Notes: generated from the sequence alone by a model not told the origin. 59,849 nucleotides of DNA from Oscillospiraceae bacterium (GCA_028704415.1 JAQWFM010000005.1:1-59849); one strand, 5' to 3'. Shown: positions 1-8,891, numbered from the stretch's first letter. A program made the numbers and translations.

Positions 1-1
1 C

Positions 2-481
2 TTTATTTCACTCAACCGAACCCTGAATATCCAGCTGGGAGATCCGATAACGTTAGGTTTTGCGGCTATCTTTTCGCTGCAACGGGTTTTGATAGGGAAG
101 TATGGGCCGGCAGTAGATACCCTGGCCATGACCTTTTTTCAATTTGTTTCTTCAACCGGGCTATCCTTAGCGGCGGTCCTGCTTACCGGTACAAGTTTGA
201 TCAGCCACAATCAGACTGCCTGGGGCGGGACCTTTTATCTGGTTTTTATCAACACGGCTTTAGCCATTTTGCTGCAAAATCTGGCTCAGCGCTATACCAG
301 TCAGACTCATGCGGCGCTCATTCTGTCTTTTGAATCGGTCTTTGGCTTTTTGTTTTCGGTCCTGGTTTTTAAGGATCCGGTCAGCTGGCAAACCTGGCTG
401 GGCAGCGGACTGATTTTTACCGCAATCCTGGTGTCTAAAGGGGTATTGCCGCGGTCTGGCGAACCCAGGATGCAGAGTTAA
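2..481 (+). CDS. EamA/DMT-family transporter, C-terminal part (5' end outside window)
   Basis: The frame is open from base 2, so this is the last 159 residues of a longer protein. It is a strongly hydrophobic polytopic membrane protein. The stretch LIGKYGPAVDTLAMTFFQ followed by several membrane segments, and a final helix beginning near WLGSGLIFTAILVSK, is typical of the second half of 10-TM drug/metabolite transporters of the EamA family, which export small metabolites across the cytoplasmic membrane. The substrate cannot be told from the sequence. A TTG at 89 lies inside the frame, but the upstream reading (ending GFAAIFSLQR) fits the family, so it is probably not the start. A small hairpin follows the stop. 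Confidence 0.85.
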   Translation, partial: FISLNRTLNIQLGDPITLGFAAIFSLQRVLIGKYGPAVDTLAMTFFQFVSSTGLSLAAVLLTGTSLISHNQTAWGGTFYLVFINTALAILLQNLAQRYTSQTHAALILSFESVFGFLFSVLVFKDPVSWQTWLGSGLIFTAILVSKGVLPRSGEPRMQS

Positions 482-508
482 CCGCAGCCTGGGGCTGGGC
501 CTAAAGCC

Positions 509-528
509 GCCGCTAAGCTGCCAGCGGC
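509..528 (+). terminator. weak hairpin after the EamA gene
   Basis: GCCGCT (509-514) pairs with AGCGGC (523-528) across an 8-base loop. It is not followed by a clean T run, so a rho-independent terminator is only a weak possibility. The rest of the 148-base gap to the next gene shows nothing else clear. Confidence 0.25.
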
Positions 529-629
529 TTGCAGACTAATTTATATTTAAGCTCGGGCAGCTATACTTACAATAACCCCAGGCCGTTAAGTCAGGTTGTG
601 ATACAGGGGGTTACAGTAAAGGAGCCGGG

Positions 630-1564
630 ATGAAAAAACTTGGCGCAGGGCGGCTTTTTAGCTTGGCCTACCTGCTTTTATTAGGGCTGTCCGCAGCCTA
701 TCTGCTTCTGGATACATTTGTCATTCCGCGCAGTTATGCGCAGGTAAGTGACGCTGACAGCACGACGACTGCAGCTGCGGAAAACCAGCTGAGCCAGACG
801 GGGAGCAGTGACCAGACCACAGCCGGCACGGCACAAAGCAGTGCCAGCTTTTATCAGGATGATCGCTTCACCATCCAGATCAGTCAATACAGAGCGTATG
901 ACAGTGACATTTATGTCGCGGACATCGTCCTCAATGATGCCAGCTATCTGAAAACCGCCCTGGCAGATGATACCTACGGTAAGAATATAACGGCGGCTAC
1001 CTCTGAGATTGCACAGGCAAACAACGCGGTCCTGGCCATAAACGGAGACTATTACAGTGCCCGCAGCGGGCTGGTTCTGCGTAACGGCGTGCTGTACCGC
1101 AGTGCCGGCAACGACTCAGAGCAAACCGATCTGCTGATCCAGACGGACGGGACCTGGCTGCTGAAGCCGGAAACTGAGCTTAGTGACCAGTGGCTCTCTG
1201 AGCAGCAGATTCAGCAAGGCCTGTCGTTTGGCCCGGCACTCTTGTCAGCAGGCCAGCTTACGGTTGATGAGGATACTGAGGTAACCAGGCCCGGGGGCAA
1301 TTAAACCCGCGCAGTGCGGTAGGGCAGATATCTGCGCTGCACTACGTTATGGTGGTGGTGGATGGGCGCAGTTCCGCCAGTCAGGGGGTCAGTTTGTATC
1401 AATTAGCAGAATTTATGCAGACCTTACAGGTTCAGACGGCTTACAATCTGGACGGGGGCGGATCCGCCACGCTCTACTTTAACGGCCAGGTGATTAACAA
1501 CCCCACCTCCGACGGCCGGGTTTTTAAGGAAAGAAAGGTAAGTGATATTCTTTATGTGGGCTGA
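630..1564 (+). pseudogene. phosphodiester glycosidase family protein (NAGPA-type domain), interrupted by a single-base frameshift
   Basis: ATG at 630 follows a good ribosome site (AAGGAG). An N-terminal membrane anchor (SLAYLLLLGLSAAYLLLD) and a Ser/Thr/Gln-rich linker are followed by a domain with AINGDYYSARSGLVLRNG and, later, YNLDGGGSATLYFNG, both hallmarks of the phosphodiester glycosidase (exopolysaccharide/NAGPA) family. These are usually extracytoplasmic and act on sugar phosphodiesters. The frame stops at 1302-1304, but the next frame carries on with family sequence (NPRSAVGQISALHYVMVVVD) to a stop at 1562-1564. Adding one G to the GGGGG run at 1293-1297 restores an uninterrupted 311-residue protein. 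The cause is either a real deletion or a homopolymer sequencing error. Function beyond the family is unknown. Confidence 0.75.
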
Positions 1565-1940
1565 CAAGACTAAGCAGACCGGCCAGGGCCGACAAAAAGC
1601 AGTCTGGCATTACGCCGTGGCTGCGGTAATCAATACGGGGCTGGCGCTGCTTTATGAAAGCTTCAGCCACGGCGTAATCTCGCTTGTGATGCTCAGCATT
1701 GGGCTGTATCCGCTCTTACTGGGGGAACTGGTGGAAGCCCTGCTGCTCCGCCAGGGACAAGACCGCTATCCCTGGTCTGACCGGCTGCGGCTGTGGGCGG
1801 TTTGCACTTTCAGTACAGGCGGTTTTTTGCAGGGCGTATTGGAAATCTACGGCACGCAGTCAGGCCTGCTCACACTCTACTGGGTGGCCGGCGCCGTGCT
1901 TTCAGCCGCCGCCTTAATCTGCGGCTTAACCAGGCGTTAG
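1542..1940 (+). CDS. small polytopic membrane protein, unknown function
   Basis: A 132-residue hydrophobic protein with about four predicted membrane helices (around residues 22-38, 45-65, 85-100 and 108-128). It overlaps the end of the glycosidase frame. Two starts are possible: GTG 1542, 11 bases after an AAGGA site, or ATG 1554 (MWADKTKQ), which is further from any Shine-Dalgarno sequence. It is not recognised as a named family. The overlap suggests translational coupling with the glycosidase, so it may serve the same envelope process; this is inference. Its stop overlaps the stop of the convergent PAP2 gene. Confidence 0.6.
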   Translation: MIFFMWADKTKQTGQGRQKAVWHYAVAAVINTGLALLYESFSHGVISLVMLSIGLYPLLLGELVEALLLRQGQDRYPWSDRLRLWAVCTFSTGGFLQGVLEIYGTQSGLLTLYWVAGAVLSAAALICGLTRR

Positions 1941-2620
1941 TCCTGATCTGCGGCCACCTCAGGCGTTTGGCTGTGCCGCCGGCAGCGCGCGTAGGCGGCG
2001 GCATAGCCTATCAGGCAAATGGGCAGGGCCACCAGCAGGTCAATGACAGAATGCTGCTTTAGAAAAACGGTTGAGATGCTGATCAGAAAGCCTGCAATGA
2101 TGTAGGCTGCCTTCCAGCCCCATTTTTGGAAGCGCCTGGTATCCAGCCCGGCAAACAAAGCGGCTGCCGATCCAATGACATGCAGGGACGGGCAGACATT
2201 GGTGTTGGTGTCAAACTGATATAAGCCGCCGACAATCCGGGTCAGAAGGTTGTCTCTGCTGAAGCTTTGCGGCCGCAGGGCCTGAGCCGTGGGGAAGAAC
2301 AGGTAAATCAGCATGGCCGCCCCATAGGTAATGATGACAAAGTGCATCATCTTTTTAAAAGCGGGTACATCAAAAAAGAAGGTATAAGCCAGTGTGCCAA
2401 TCAAATAGACAAACCAGAACAGATATGGGATGATAAACCACTCACAAAAAGGGATCCGATCGTCCAGCGGGACATATACATAATGCCAGTTGCGGTTGGG
2501 GAATATCCGCTCTACCGCAAAAAAGAACAGGCCAAACAGCGGCCAGAACAGCAGCAGCTTTACATGTTTGAAGCGCTCGCTGTTGATATTGCTCAGTCTT
2601 AAGTCTCTGTAATTTACCAT
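1937..2620 (-). CDS. PAP2-family membrane phosphatase
   Basis: A 227-residue protein with about six membrane segments. It carries the later PAP2 signatures: CPSLHVIGSAAALFAG (the conserved SxxH) and KQHSVIDLLVALPICL (the HxxxxD helix). The first motif (KxxxxxxRP) is not obvious. PAP2 enzymes remove phosphate from lipid phosphates such as phosphatidic acid or undecaprenyl pyrophosphate at the outer membrane face. An alternative is the inositolphosphotransferase-like branch, which has a similar layout. It lies 129 bases downstream of, and in the same direction as, a glycolipid-type glycosyltransferase, which suggests a role in membrane lipid metabolism (inference). Confidence 0.8.
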   Translation of the reverse strand: MVNYRDLRLSNINSERFKHVKLLLFWPLFGLFFFAVERIFPNRNWHYVYVPLDDRIPFCEWFIIPYLFWFVYLIGTLAYTFFFDVPAFKKMMHFVIITYGAAMLIYLFFPTAQALRPQSFSRDNLLTRIVGGLYQFDTNTNVCPSLHVIGSAAALFAGLDTRRFQKWGWKAAYIIAGFLISISTVFLKQHSVIDLLVALPICLIGYAAAYARCRRHSQTPEVAADQD

Positions 2621-2749
2621 ATAGGCGTTTGAATTCCTTCCTTATGCCCAGGCGCAAGGGTACCCGGCCACCAGCTGAGTTGCATTTTACCTTGCCCGGA
2701 GCGTTTGTGGCATTAAATTTTGATTAACAAATCAACTGCTGAACCAGGG

Positions 2750-3907
2750 TTACTCTGCCAGCCGCAGCTGTTGCATTTCCGCCAGCGCAGCCCGGCGGCC
2801 GGCGGCCAGTTCTCTGGCGGCTGAAACGATACATTCAGCTGCGCTGACCCGGAAATCCCGTTCCAACCGCTGCTTTTTTTGCGCCAGGATGGCCGGATCG
2901 GTAAGCCAGGCCACGGCAGTCTGAGCCAGCTCATCCGTATCGGGCCGGCTGTCGGCCCAACCGTGGGCTTTAAAAAAATCCAGATTGCGCAGCTCGCAGC
3001 CTCCAACCACATCCATACAGAGCATGGGCAAGTGGCAGCAAGCCGCTTCTGAGATACTTAAACCGCCGGGTTTGGTCAGGAATAAGTCAGCCGCTGCCAT
3101 AATCTGTGGCATTTGCTGGGTGAAGCCAAGAACCCGCAGGCCTTTGGCTTCAATGGCGTTCATTTTTTCAAACAGGCGGCTGCTATTGCCGCAGATAACG
3201 GTCAGGTCGCAATCCAGTGGCAACAGCTCAAGCAACCTGAGGGTTAATTCTTCTACCGGCCCCGCCCCCATACTGCCTCCCATTATGACCAGACTTTTAC
3301 CCTCCGGCGGGAGCTCCAGGCTGTGCCTGGCCAGACCGCGTTCCGGTGCCTGGGTAAACGCCTGTCGGACCGGGATGCCAGAAGCAAAAAGCCTGGCCGG
3401 ATCAACGCCGTTATCGGCATATTCTTGGGCCAGGTCCCGATGTCCAATACAATAGAGATCCATTTGACTCTCTGCCATAGAAGGGCTGCAAGTATAGTCA
3501 GTAGAGATGAACATCGTTTTGACCGGCAGCTCACAACGCCGCTGCAGTTCACTGGCCATTAAGGCTGAAAATACATGGACGCAAATTAACAGGTTATAGT
3601 CACCGGTCTCCACAAAATCACGCAAATTATCCGTGCCGGACGCTAAAGCCCGGTAAATTAAGCTGCGGTCAGAAAACAGCGCTTCATGTTTTTCAGAATA
3701 ACCATAACCGGCGCGAAAGGCCTGAGGAATATGCCGGTAAACATGTTTGTGGCACGTGCAGACAATTTTAGACAGGCGCTCAGATATAAAGCTTAAGGCG
3801 TCAGCGGTATCACAGCTGATCTGCTGACGGGCCATTTCCTGACTGATAGCCGCTGCAGCAGAATTATGGCCTTCGCCAGTGTTGCAGGTCAAAATTAGTG
3901 CTTTCAT
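2750..3907 (-). CDS. MGDG-synthase / UgtP-like diacylglycerol glycosyltransferase
   Basis: A 385-residue GT28-type enzyme. The N-terminus reads MKALILTCNTGEGHNSAAAA, the glycine-rich GxGH loop of the MGDG synthase N-terminal domain. The C-terminal half has VIMGGSMGAG and FLTKPGGLSISEA, the MurG-like nucleotide-sugar binding loops. Such proteins transfer glucose or galactose from UDP-sugar to diacylglycerol at the inner leaflet, giving glycolipids and lipoteichoic acid anchors. The start is supported by an AAGGA site upstream. The next leftward gene upstream (ending at 3920) is a small acyltransferase-like membrane protein only 12 bases away, so the two are probably one operon with lipid or glycolipid work in common. 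Confidence 0.85.
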   Translation of the reverse strand: MKALILTCNTGEGHNSAAAAISQEMARQQISCDTADALSFISERLSKIVCTCHKHVYRHIPQAFRAGYGYSEKHEALFSDRSLIYRALASGTDNLRDFVETGDYNLLICVHVFSALMASELQRRCELPVKTMFISTDYTCSPSMAESQMDLYCIGHRDLAQEYADNGVDPARLFASGIPVRQAFTQAPERGLARHSLELPPEGKSLVIMGGSMGAGPVEELTLRLLELLPLDCDLTVICGNSSRLFEKMNAIEAKGLRVLGFTQQMPQIMAAADLFLTKPGGLSISEAACCHLPMLCMDVVGGCELRNLDFFKAHGWADSRPDTDELAQTAVAWLTDPAILAQKKQRLERDFRVSAAECIVSAARELAAGRRAALAEMQQLRLAE

Positions 3908-3919
3908 GTACGTCCTTTC

Positions 3920-4390
3920 TTAATGGCTGATTTTGCTGCCGGATTGAGCCAGCAGACGAATCAGCCGGGGACGGTTATAGCGCTGTATCATAATATACAG
4001 GCAATTACCTAAGGCCCAGAGCACGGCCAGGAGCACCCCGCCTTTACTCCGCCATATAAGTATACAGCCTGAACCCAGTAAAATAAGTGCTTTGTGCACC
4101 GTTTCAGCGACGCAGGTTTCCCGGATCAGGCGGTCCAGCGATTGGCTGGAGCGGTTTTCACTTAACCTTTTGGGGAGCATTTTGCTGCGAACCTTACTCA
4201 TGTCAGGTACCCGGTCTTTCCATTTCCGGATAGCTAAATGATCATATATCCGGCCGTCTTTTTCCCAGGACCGGGCCTGATAGCATTTTTTGGCATAATC
4301 CATTCGGTTGCGGGGGATAAAATCCCCTAACAGATTGGAGAGCAGACCAATGCTGAACAGATAGGCCACACACAGGATGAATTTGTTCAT
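3920..4390 (-). CDS. small membrane protein resembling glycosyl-4,4'-diaponeurosporenoate acyltransferase (CrtO-type)
   Basis: 156 residues from the ATG at 4390, chosen because AGGAGG lies 7 bases upstream; an in-frame upstream start at 4432 lacks this. The sequence has an N-terminal membrane helix, then IYDHLAIRKWKDRVPD, then RLIRETCVAETVH, a second pair of helices, and IMIQRYNRPRLIRLL near the end. This pattern matches the family named after staphylococcal CrtO, which acylates a glycosylated carotenoid. No carotenoid genes are present here. Distribution of this family in Firmicutes without carotenoid clusters is something I recall rather than see, so the true substrate may be another glycolipid, perhaps the product of the adjacent glycosyltransferase (inference). 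Confidence 0.65.
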   Translation of the reverse strand: MNKFILCVAYLFSIGLLSNLLGDFIPRNRMDYAKKCYQARSWEKDGRIYDHLAIRKWKDRVPDMSKVRSKMLPKRLSENRSSQSLDRLIRETCVAETVHKALILLGSGCILIWRSKGGVLLAVLWALGNCLYIMIQRYNRPRLIRLLAQSGSKISH

Positions 4391-4476
4391 GATTGTCGTC
4401 CTCCTCTTGCCCGGATTATAAGTAACTGCCACAGTTATTATACTTATACCACATTGGGGCCCACAACGGGTGAGAC

Positions 4477-4512
4477 CAAAACTGCTGCCCTGTTACGCTT
4501 CAGGACAGCAGT
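4477..4512 (-). terminator. rho-independent terminator of the lactate dehydrogenase gene
   Basis: A 12-base stem with one mismatch (4481-4492 with 4501-4512, loop 8) is followed, read leftward, by TTTTGG. It lies just past the stop of the leftward lactate dehydrogenase gene. Confidence 0.7.
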
Positions 4513-4532
4513 CAGGCCGGGCCGGCGGCAGT

Positions 4533-5480
4533 TTAAAGTTTCAGCTGGCTTAAAACTTCCTTAATGGTGGCAGCGCTGCGCTTAAGTTCCTGTTCTTCCT
4601 CCTGATTCAGTTCAATATCCAGTACCTGTTCAATCCCCTCTGCTCCGACAACGGTCGGGAGACTCAGGCAAAGATCCTGCAGGCCGTAGATTCCCGGAAC
4701 CAGGCTGGAAACCGGCAGAATGGAGTGTTCATCCCGGATGATACATTCCGTAATGCGACGGACAGCCAGGGCAATGCCATAGTAACTGGCGCCTTTCTTG
4801 CGGATAATGGCATCGGCACTGTCTCTGACATCTTCATAGAGGTGCTCCAGTTCTCTGGGGGTCTCCGTATCGCCTCTGAGTTTGCTGAAGTGCTCCAGGG
4901 GTACACCGGAGACGTTGGCGCTGCTCCACACCGCCAGCTCACTGTCGCCATGCTCACCGATGATATTGGCATGGACGCTGCGGCTATCCACCTTCAGCTT
5001 GCGGCCCAGCAAATACTTGAGCCGGCCTGAATCCAATACCGTACCTGAACCGATAACCCGGTGCGCCGGTAAACCGGAGAGCTTGAGGGCCACATAAGTT
5101 AATATGTCCACGGGGTTAGAGACAATCAGCAGAATTCCCTCAAAATGACGCCGGCTGATTTCAGGAATGATGGACTTAAAAATGGCGGTGTTTTTTTGCA
5201 CCAGATCCAGACGGCTTTCGCCAGGTTTTTGATTAGCGCCAGCCGTGACAATAATAATGCCGCAGTCCGCAATATCGTCATAAGATCCGGCATAGATATC
5301 CATGGGCCGGGCAAAAGGCAGGCCGTGGCTTAAGTCCATAGCTTCTCCTTCCGCCCGGGCCTGGTTGACGTCAATCAGGACCATCTCAGAAAAAAGGCCC
5401 GACTGCAGCAGGCTAAAGGCTGAGGATGAGCCAACAAAGCCGCAGCCGATCATAGCGCATTTCCTCATATTCATCTTCAT
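4533..5480 (-). CDS. ldh: L-lactate dehydrogenase
   Basis: 315 residues from ATG 5480, preceded by GGAGGG at proper distance; a longer reading from 5525 has no such site. The N-terminal Rossmann loop is GCGFVGSSSAF. The mobile loop TAGANQKPGESRLDLV carries the Gln that selects pyruvate over oxaloacetate. NPVDILTYVA and the catalytic-His motif IIGEHGDSE are intact. The enzyme reduces pyruvate to L-lactate with NADH, regenerating NAD+ in fermentation. It is a monocistronic gene with its own terminator. A second, more distant relative lies at 29816-30802. Malate dehydrogenase is unlikely because of the Gln in the loop. Confidence 0.92.
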   Translation of the reverse strand: MKMNMRKCAMIGCGFVGSSSAFSLLQSGLFSEMVLIDVNQARAEGEAMDLSHGLPFARPMDIYAGSYDDIADCGIIIVTAGANQKPGESRLDLVQKNTAIFKSIIPEISRRHFEGILLIVSNPVDILTYVALKLSGLPAHRVIGSGTVLDSGRLKYLLGRKLKVDSRSVHANIIGEHGDSELAVWSSANVSGVPLEHFSKLRGDTETPRELEHLYEDVRDSADAIIRKKGASYYGIALAVRRITECIIRDEHSILPVSSLVPGIYGLQDLCLSLPTVVGAEGIEQVLDIELNQEEEQELKRSAATIKEVLSQLKL

Positions 5481-5525
5481 TTTATTTCCCTCCAGATTTT
5501 TGTTGTCCTCCGGCCAATTGATCAT

Positions 5526-5906
5526 TACCTATCAATTCTAACCCATAAACAACTGGCTGAGCGCAACGATTGCTCATAAAGGATCATTCTGTGCGGTTGT
5601 CCTAACCTGAGGTCAGGATCAGGTGCGTAACTGTTAAATGTTCTGAGCAGAGTATAACGCCAGCTGCTGCTGCTCCCGGTAACGTAAGCGGCCGGTATCT
5701 TCATATTTGTTGCCCGGGCACGGCTATTGCAATTCCGTCCGGATATTGATACCTTATGCTTAAGTGCATAAGCAAAAACAATATATATAATATATCTATA
5801 AATAAAACCAGAGCGGTTCAGTCTCTGAACCCATCGTTTGACAGCGCGGGCGACATAAAAGCTGAAGACCTGGCCGCAAACCCCGCGCAGGAAAAGGAGT
5901 AAGTAA
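5526..5906. other. 381-base intergenic region between ldh and the GH3 gene
   Basis: No gene is supported; a leftward open frame overlapping the GH3 start has no family features. It holds a 12-base palindrome (CCTGA-GG-TCAGG, 5606-5617) and, nearer the GH3 gene, an inverted repeat and an AT-rich promoter-like stretch described separately. Confidence 0.5.
5753..5791 (+). promoter_or_regulatory. candidate operator and -10 box upstream of the GH3 beta-glucosidase
   Basis: CTTATGC (5753-5759) and GCATAAG (5766-5772) form a perfect 7-base inverted repeat around TTAAGT. A TATAAT box sits at 5786-5791. The repeat lies where a -35 region would be, a usual place for a repressor or activator site. The regulator is not identified. 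Confidence 0.45.
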
Positions 5907-8216
5907 ATGGATAAACCAGCAATTACCAAACTGGTCCGGGAACTGACTATAGCGGAAAAGGCAGCCATCTGTACCGGCCGGGACTTTTGGAATATTGGCG
6001 GGTGTGACCGGTTGAAGATTCCCAAAGTTTGTGTGTCAGACGGCCCTCACGGTTTGCGCCGGCAGGAAAACCTGGGCGACTATCTGGGGGTCAATCAAAG
6101 TATCAGGGCTGTGTGCTTTCCGGCCGGCTGTGCCACCGCCAGCAGTTTTAGCCGCAAAACCGCCAGGCGCCTGGGGGAGACCCTGGGTGAGGAATGTCAG
6201 GCCATGTCAGTTAGTACCATATTGGGCCCGGCCATGAATATCAAGCGCACGCCTTTATGCGGACGGAACTTTGAATATTACTCTGAAGATCCGCTGCTGG
6301 CCGGCAATCTGGCCGCAGCTTTGATCCGCGGCGTCCAGAGCAAAGGCGTGGGCACCAGTATCAAGCACTTTTTAGCCAACAATCAGGAGAGCCGCCGGAT
6401 GACCAACAGCTCTGAGGCAGATGAACGGACCCTGAGGGAGATTTATCTGACCGCCTTTGAAATAGCGGTTAAGCAGGCCCGGCCCTGGACGGTTATGTGC
6501 TCCTATAACCGGATTAACGGTACCTATGCCTCAGAAAATCCCCTGTTCCTCCAGCGGATCTTAAGAGATGAATGGGGCTTTGACGGTTATGTCATGAGTG
6601 ACTGGGGCGCGGTCAATGACCGGATTAAGTCCATTCAGGCCGGTTTGGATCTGGAGATGCCTGGTCCCAGCCTGTCTAATCAACAGCGCTTGATTGATGC
6701 CGTGGAGCAGGGGACACTCAGTGAAACCACGCTCGATCAGGCCTGCGAACGGATCCTGACCATCATCTATCGTTTCACCGAGGGACTCAGGGAGCCTGAG
6801 CCAGCCTTTAATTATGACCGGGATCATGCTATCAGCCGCCAGATTGAGGAGGACAGCATGGTCTTGCTCAAAAATGCCGGCGGCATCCTGCCGCTGGACA
6901 GCAGGCAACCGGTCGCCTTCATTGGTCAGTATGCCAGAGCCCCGCGCTATCAGGGCGGCGGCAGCTCCCATATTAATAGTTACCGGGTTGAATCCGCTTT
7001 GGAGGCGGCGGCAGGCCAGGCTAAGGTCCTGTTTGCCGAAGGGTTTCATGATGATCAGGATCAGGGGGATCCTAAATTGGTGCAGGAGGCTGTGGCGCTG
7101 GCTCAGACCGCCCAGGCAGCCGTCATCTTTGCCGGCTTGCCGGAGCGTTATGAATCAGAAGGCTATGACCGCACCCACTTAAATATGCCTGAAAATCAAA
7201 ATCAATTGATTGAAGCCGTTGCCAAAGTTCAACCTAACACCATCGTCGTGCTGCATAATGGCTCCAGTATACTTATGCCCTGGTTGAATCAGGTCAAAGC
7301 GGTGCTGGAAGCTTATTTAGGCGGACAGGCTGTTGGTGCGGCGGTCTTCAACGTCCTGTACGGCCGGGTCAACCCCAGTGGCCGGCTGGCGGAGACGTTC
7401 CCCCTGAGGTTGGAGGACACGCCGGCCTATTTGTCCTTTAATCCCCGCAGTGATATCAGCGCTTATCGCGAAGGGGTTTTTGTAGGGTACCGGTATTACA
7501 GCAGCAAAAATCAGCCGGTCCTGTTTCCCTTTGGTTATGGCCTGTCTTACACCGAGTTTCGCTATGATGGCCTGAGCGTGGACAAAAAGGACCTGACGGA
7601 TCAGGAAACCCTGCATGTTGCGGTAAATGTCAGCAATATCGGGCAGCGCCCGGGTCAGGAAGTGGTGCAGTTGTACGTAGCACCGCCTCAGGGCCAGGTT
7701 TGCAGGCCCGTCCGGGAGCTGAAAGCGTTTGATAAAATTTTCTTGCAGCCAGGGGAGACGGGTACGGTTTCATTTGCCCTGGATCAACGGGCCTTTGCCT
7801 ATTGGTCCGAAGCACGCCAGGACTGGCTGGTGGAAAGCGGCGCCTATCAAATCCAGATCTGCCGGCATGCGGCCTTGCCGCTGGCAGCCGTCAGCGTCTT
7901 TGTCCATAGCACTGCGCCCAGGTTCAGGCCCTATCATCTGAACTCTACCTTTGGTGATATTATGGCTGATCCCGCGGCGGCCGCCGTACTGCAGGCCTTC
8001 CGGAGCCAGCATCTGGCCCAGGGCGGCCTCCTGGGTATGACTGACGCGCCAGCAACGGAGCCGGACAGCCAGTCAGTGGCTCAGTCCGCCATCTCTGAAG
8101 ACATGATCGCCGCGATGCTGCGGGACATGCCGTTACGGCAATTGCAAAGCTTTGGCAGTGTCGGGCGGGCTGAGCTGGAACAACTGGTAGAGGAACTCAA
8201 TCAAAGCCGGGGCTAA
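5907..8216 (+). CDS. glycoside hydrolase family 3 beta-glucosidase
   Basis: 769 residues, cytoplasmic (no signal peptide), starting at ATG after AAAAGGAG. Order: GH3 N-terminal TIM barrel with CVSDGPHGLRRQE, GTSIKHFLANNQE and the nucleophile region GFDGYVMSDWGAV (Asp in SDW); the GH3 C-terminal domain (around QGGGSSHINS, with LPERYESEGYDRTHL); then a fibronectin-III-like domain (VNVSNIGQRPGQEVVQLYV). The last ~100 residues after RPYHLNSTFGDIM form a short helical tail seen in some bacterial beta-glucosidases. It releases glucose or a related sugar from beta-linked oligosaccharides; xylosidase or rhamnosidase-like specificity cannot be excluded. Followed convergently, 15 bases away, by a GntR regulator. 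Confidence 0.9.
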   Translation: MDKPAITKLVRELTIAEKAAICTGRDFWNIGGCDRLKIPKVCVSDGPHGLRRQENLGDYLGVNQSIRAVCFPAGCATASSFSRKTARRLGETLGEECQAMSVSTILGPAMNIKRTPLCGRNFEYYSEDPLLAGNLAAALIRGVQSKGVGTSIKHFLANNQESRRMTNSSEADERTLREIYLTAFEIAVKQARPWTVMCSYNRINGTYASENPLFLQRILRDEWGFDGYVMSDWGAVNDRIKSIQAGLDLEMPGPSLSNQQRLIDAVEQGTLSETTLDQACERILTIIYRFTEGLREPEPAFNYDRDHAISRQIEEDSMVLLKNAGGILPLDSRQPVAFIGQYARAPRYQGGGSSHINSYRVESALEAAAGQAKVLFAEGFHDDQDQGDPKLVQEAVALAQTAQAAVIFAGLPERYESEGYDRTHLNMPENQNQLIEAVAKVQPNTIVVLHNGSSILMPWLNQVKAVLEAYLGGQAVGAAVFNVLYGRVNPSGRLAETFPLRLEDTPAYLSFNPRSDISAYREGVFVGYRYYSSKNQPVLFPFGYGLSYTEFRYDGLSVDKKDLTDQETLHVAVNVSNIGQRPGQEVVQLYVAPPQGQVCRPVRELKAFDKIFLQPGETGTVSFALDQRAFAYWSEARQDWLVESGAYQIQICRHAALPLAAVSVFVHSTAPRFRPYHLNSTFGDIMADPAAAAVLQAFRSQHLAQGGLLGMTDAPATEPDSQSVAQSAISEDMIAAMLRDMPLRQLQSFGSVGRAELEQLVEELNQSRG

Positions 8217-8231
8217 GCGGCAAGCTTCAGG

Positions 8232-8891
8232 TCAGATCATTTTTAAAATGTTCTGATGGGCGTTATGGATGTGCTGGCTGGTCAAACGCTCCGCCAGTAA
8301 GCCATCATGAGCGGCAATCGCTTCCAGAATATCCCGGTGCTCATGAACGGAGGGGATAGCTCTTTCTGGCTTTTCCAGGGACAGCTCCCGCGCTTTTTGG
8401 ATGTAGTGGTGCAGGTTGGATAAAAGCTGCCGCAAAACATGACTGCCGCAGGCCTGATACAGCAGGGCATGAAAGCGGGAATCCAGCTGATAAATCTGGA
8501 CCGGATCATTTTTTTCCACATAAAACTCCTGCAACTCTACAATCTGTTTGAGATCGTCCAGTTGCTCAGGGGTAATTCTGGCGGCGGCCCAGCGGGCGGC
8601 CAGGCCTTCCACCAGGGTGCGAATAGTAAAAATATCATCAATATCTTTTTCAGAGATACCAACCACAACCGTGCCCCGGTTGGGCAGGGTGCGGACCAGA
8701 CCTTCGCTTTCCAGGCGGGCGACCGCCTCACGTACCGGTGTGCGGCTGACCCCCAGCATTTCAGACAGCGTCAGTTCCGGCAGCGCGTCGCCGGGAGCAA
8801 AATCACCATTAAGGATGCTGTTTTGCAGTTCGTCATAAACCCTGTCGGTCAGTGAACTGCGCCGTAAATTACTGTTGTCCAGACGTTTCAT
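8232..8891 (-). CDS. GntR-family transcriptional regulator, FCD (FadR) subfamily
   Basis: 219 residues. The N-terminal winged helix is typical (LTDRVYDELQNSILNGDFAPG, then VSRTPVREAVARLESEGLV). The C-terminal half is an all-helical FCD ligand domain with DSRFHALLYQACG and a late SVHEHRDILEAIAAHD, which supply the metal-binding His residues. These proteins bind small organic acids and repress nearby metabolic genes. The start follows CAGGAG. It lies downstream of, and in the same direction as, the DRE-TIM acyl transferase gene (9033-10409), whose promoter contains a GntR-like inverted repeat, so that gene is the best candidate target (inference). Confidence 0.88.
   Translation of the reverse strand: MKRLDNSNLRRSSLTDRVYDELQNSILNGDFAPGDALPELTLSEMLGVSRTPVREAVARLESEGLVRTLPNRGTVVVGISEKDIDDIFTIRTLVEGLAARWAAARITPEQLDDLKQIVELQEFYVEKNDPVQIYQLDSRFHALLYQACGSHVLRQLLSNLHHYIQKARELSLEKPERAIPSVHEHRDILEAIAAHDGLLAERLTSQHIHNAHQNILKMI

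Noticed and set aside
5525..6025. Leftward 166-residue open frame upstream of GH3
   Set aside because: It overlaps the GH3 start and has no family pattern; the region looks like promoter DNA.
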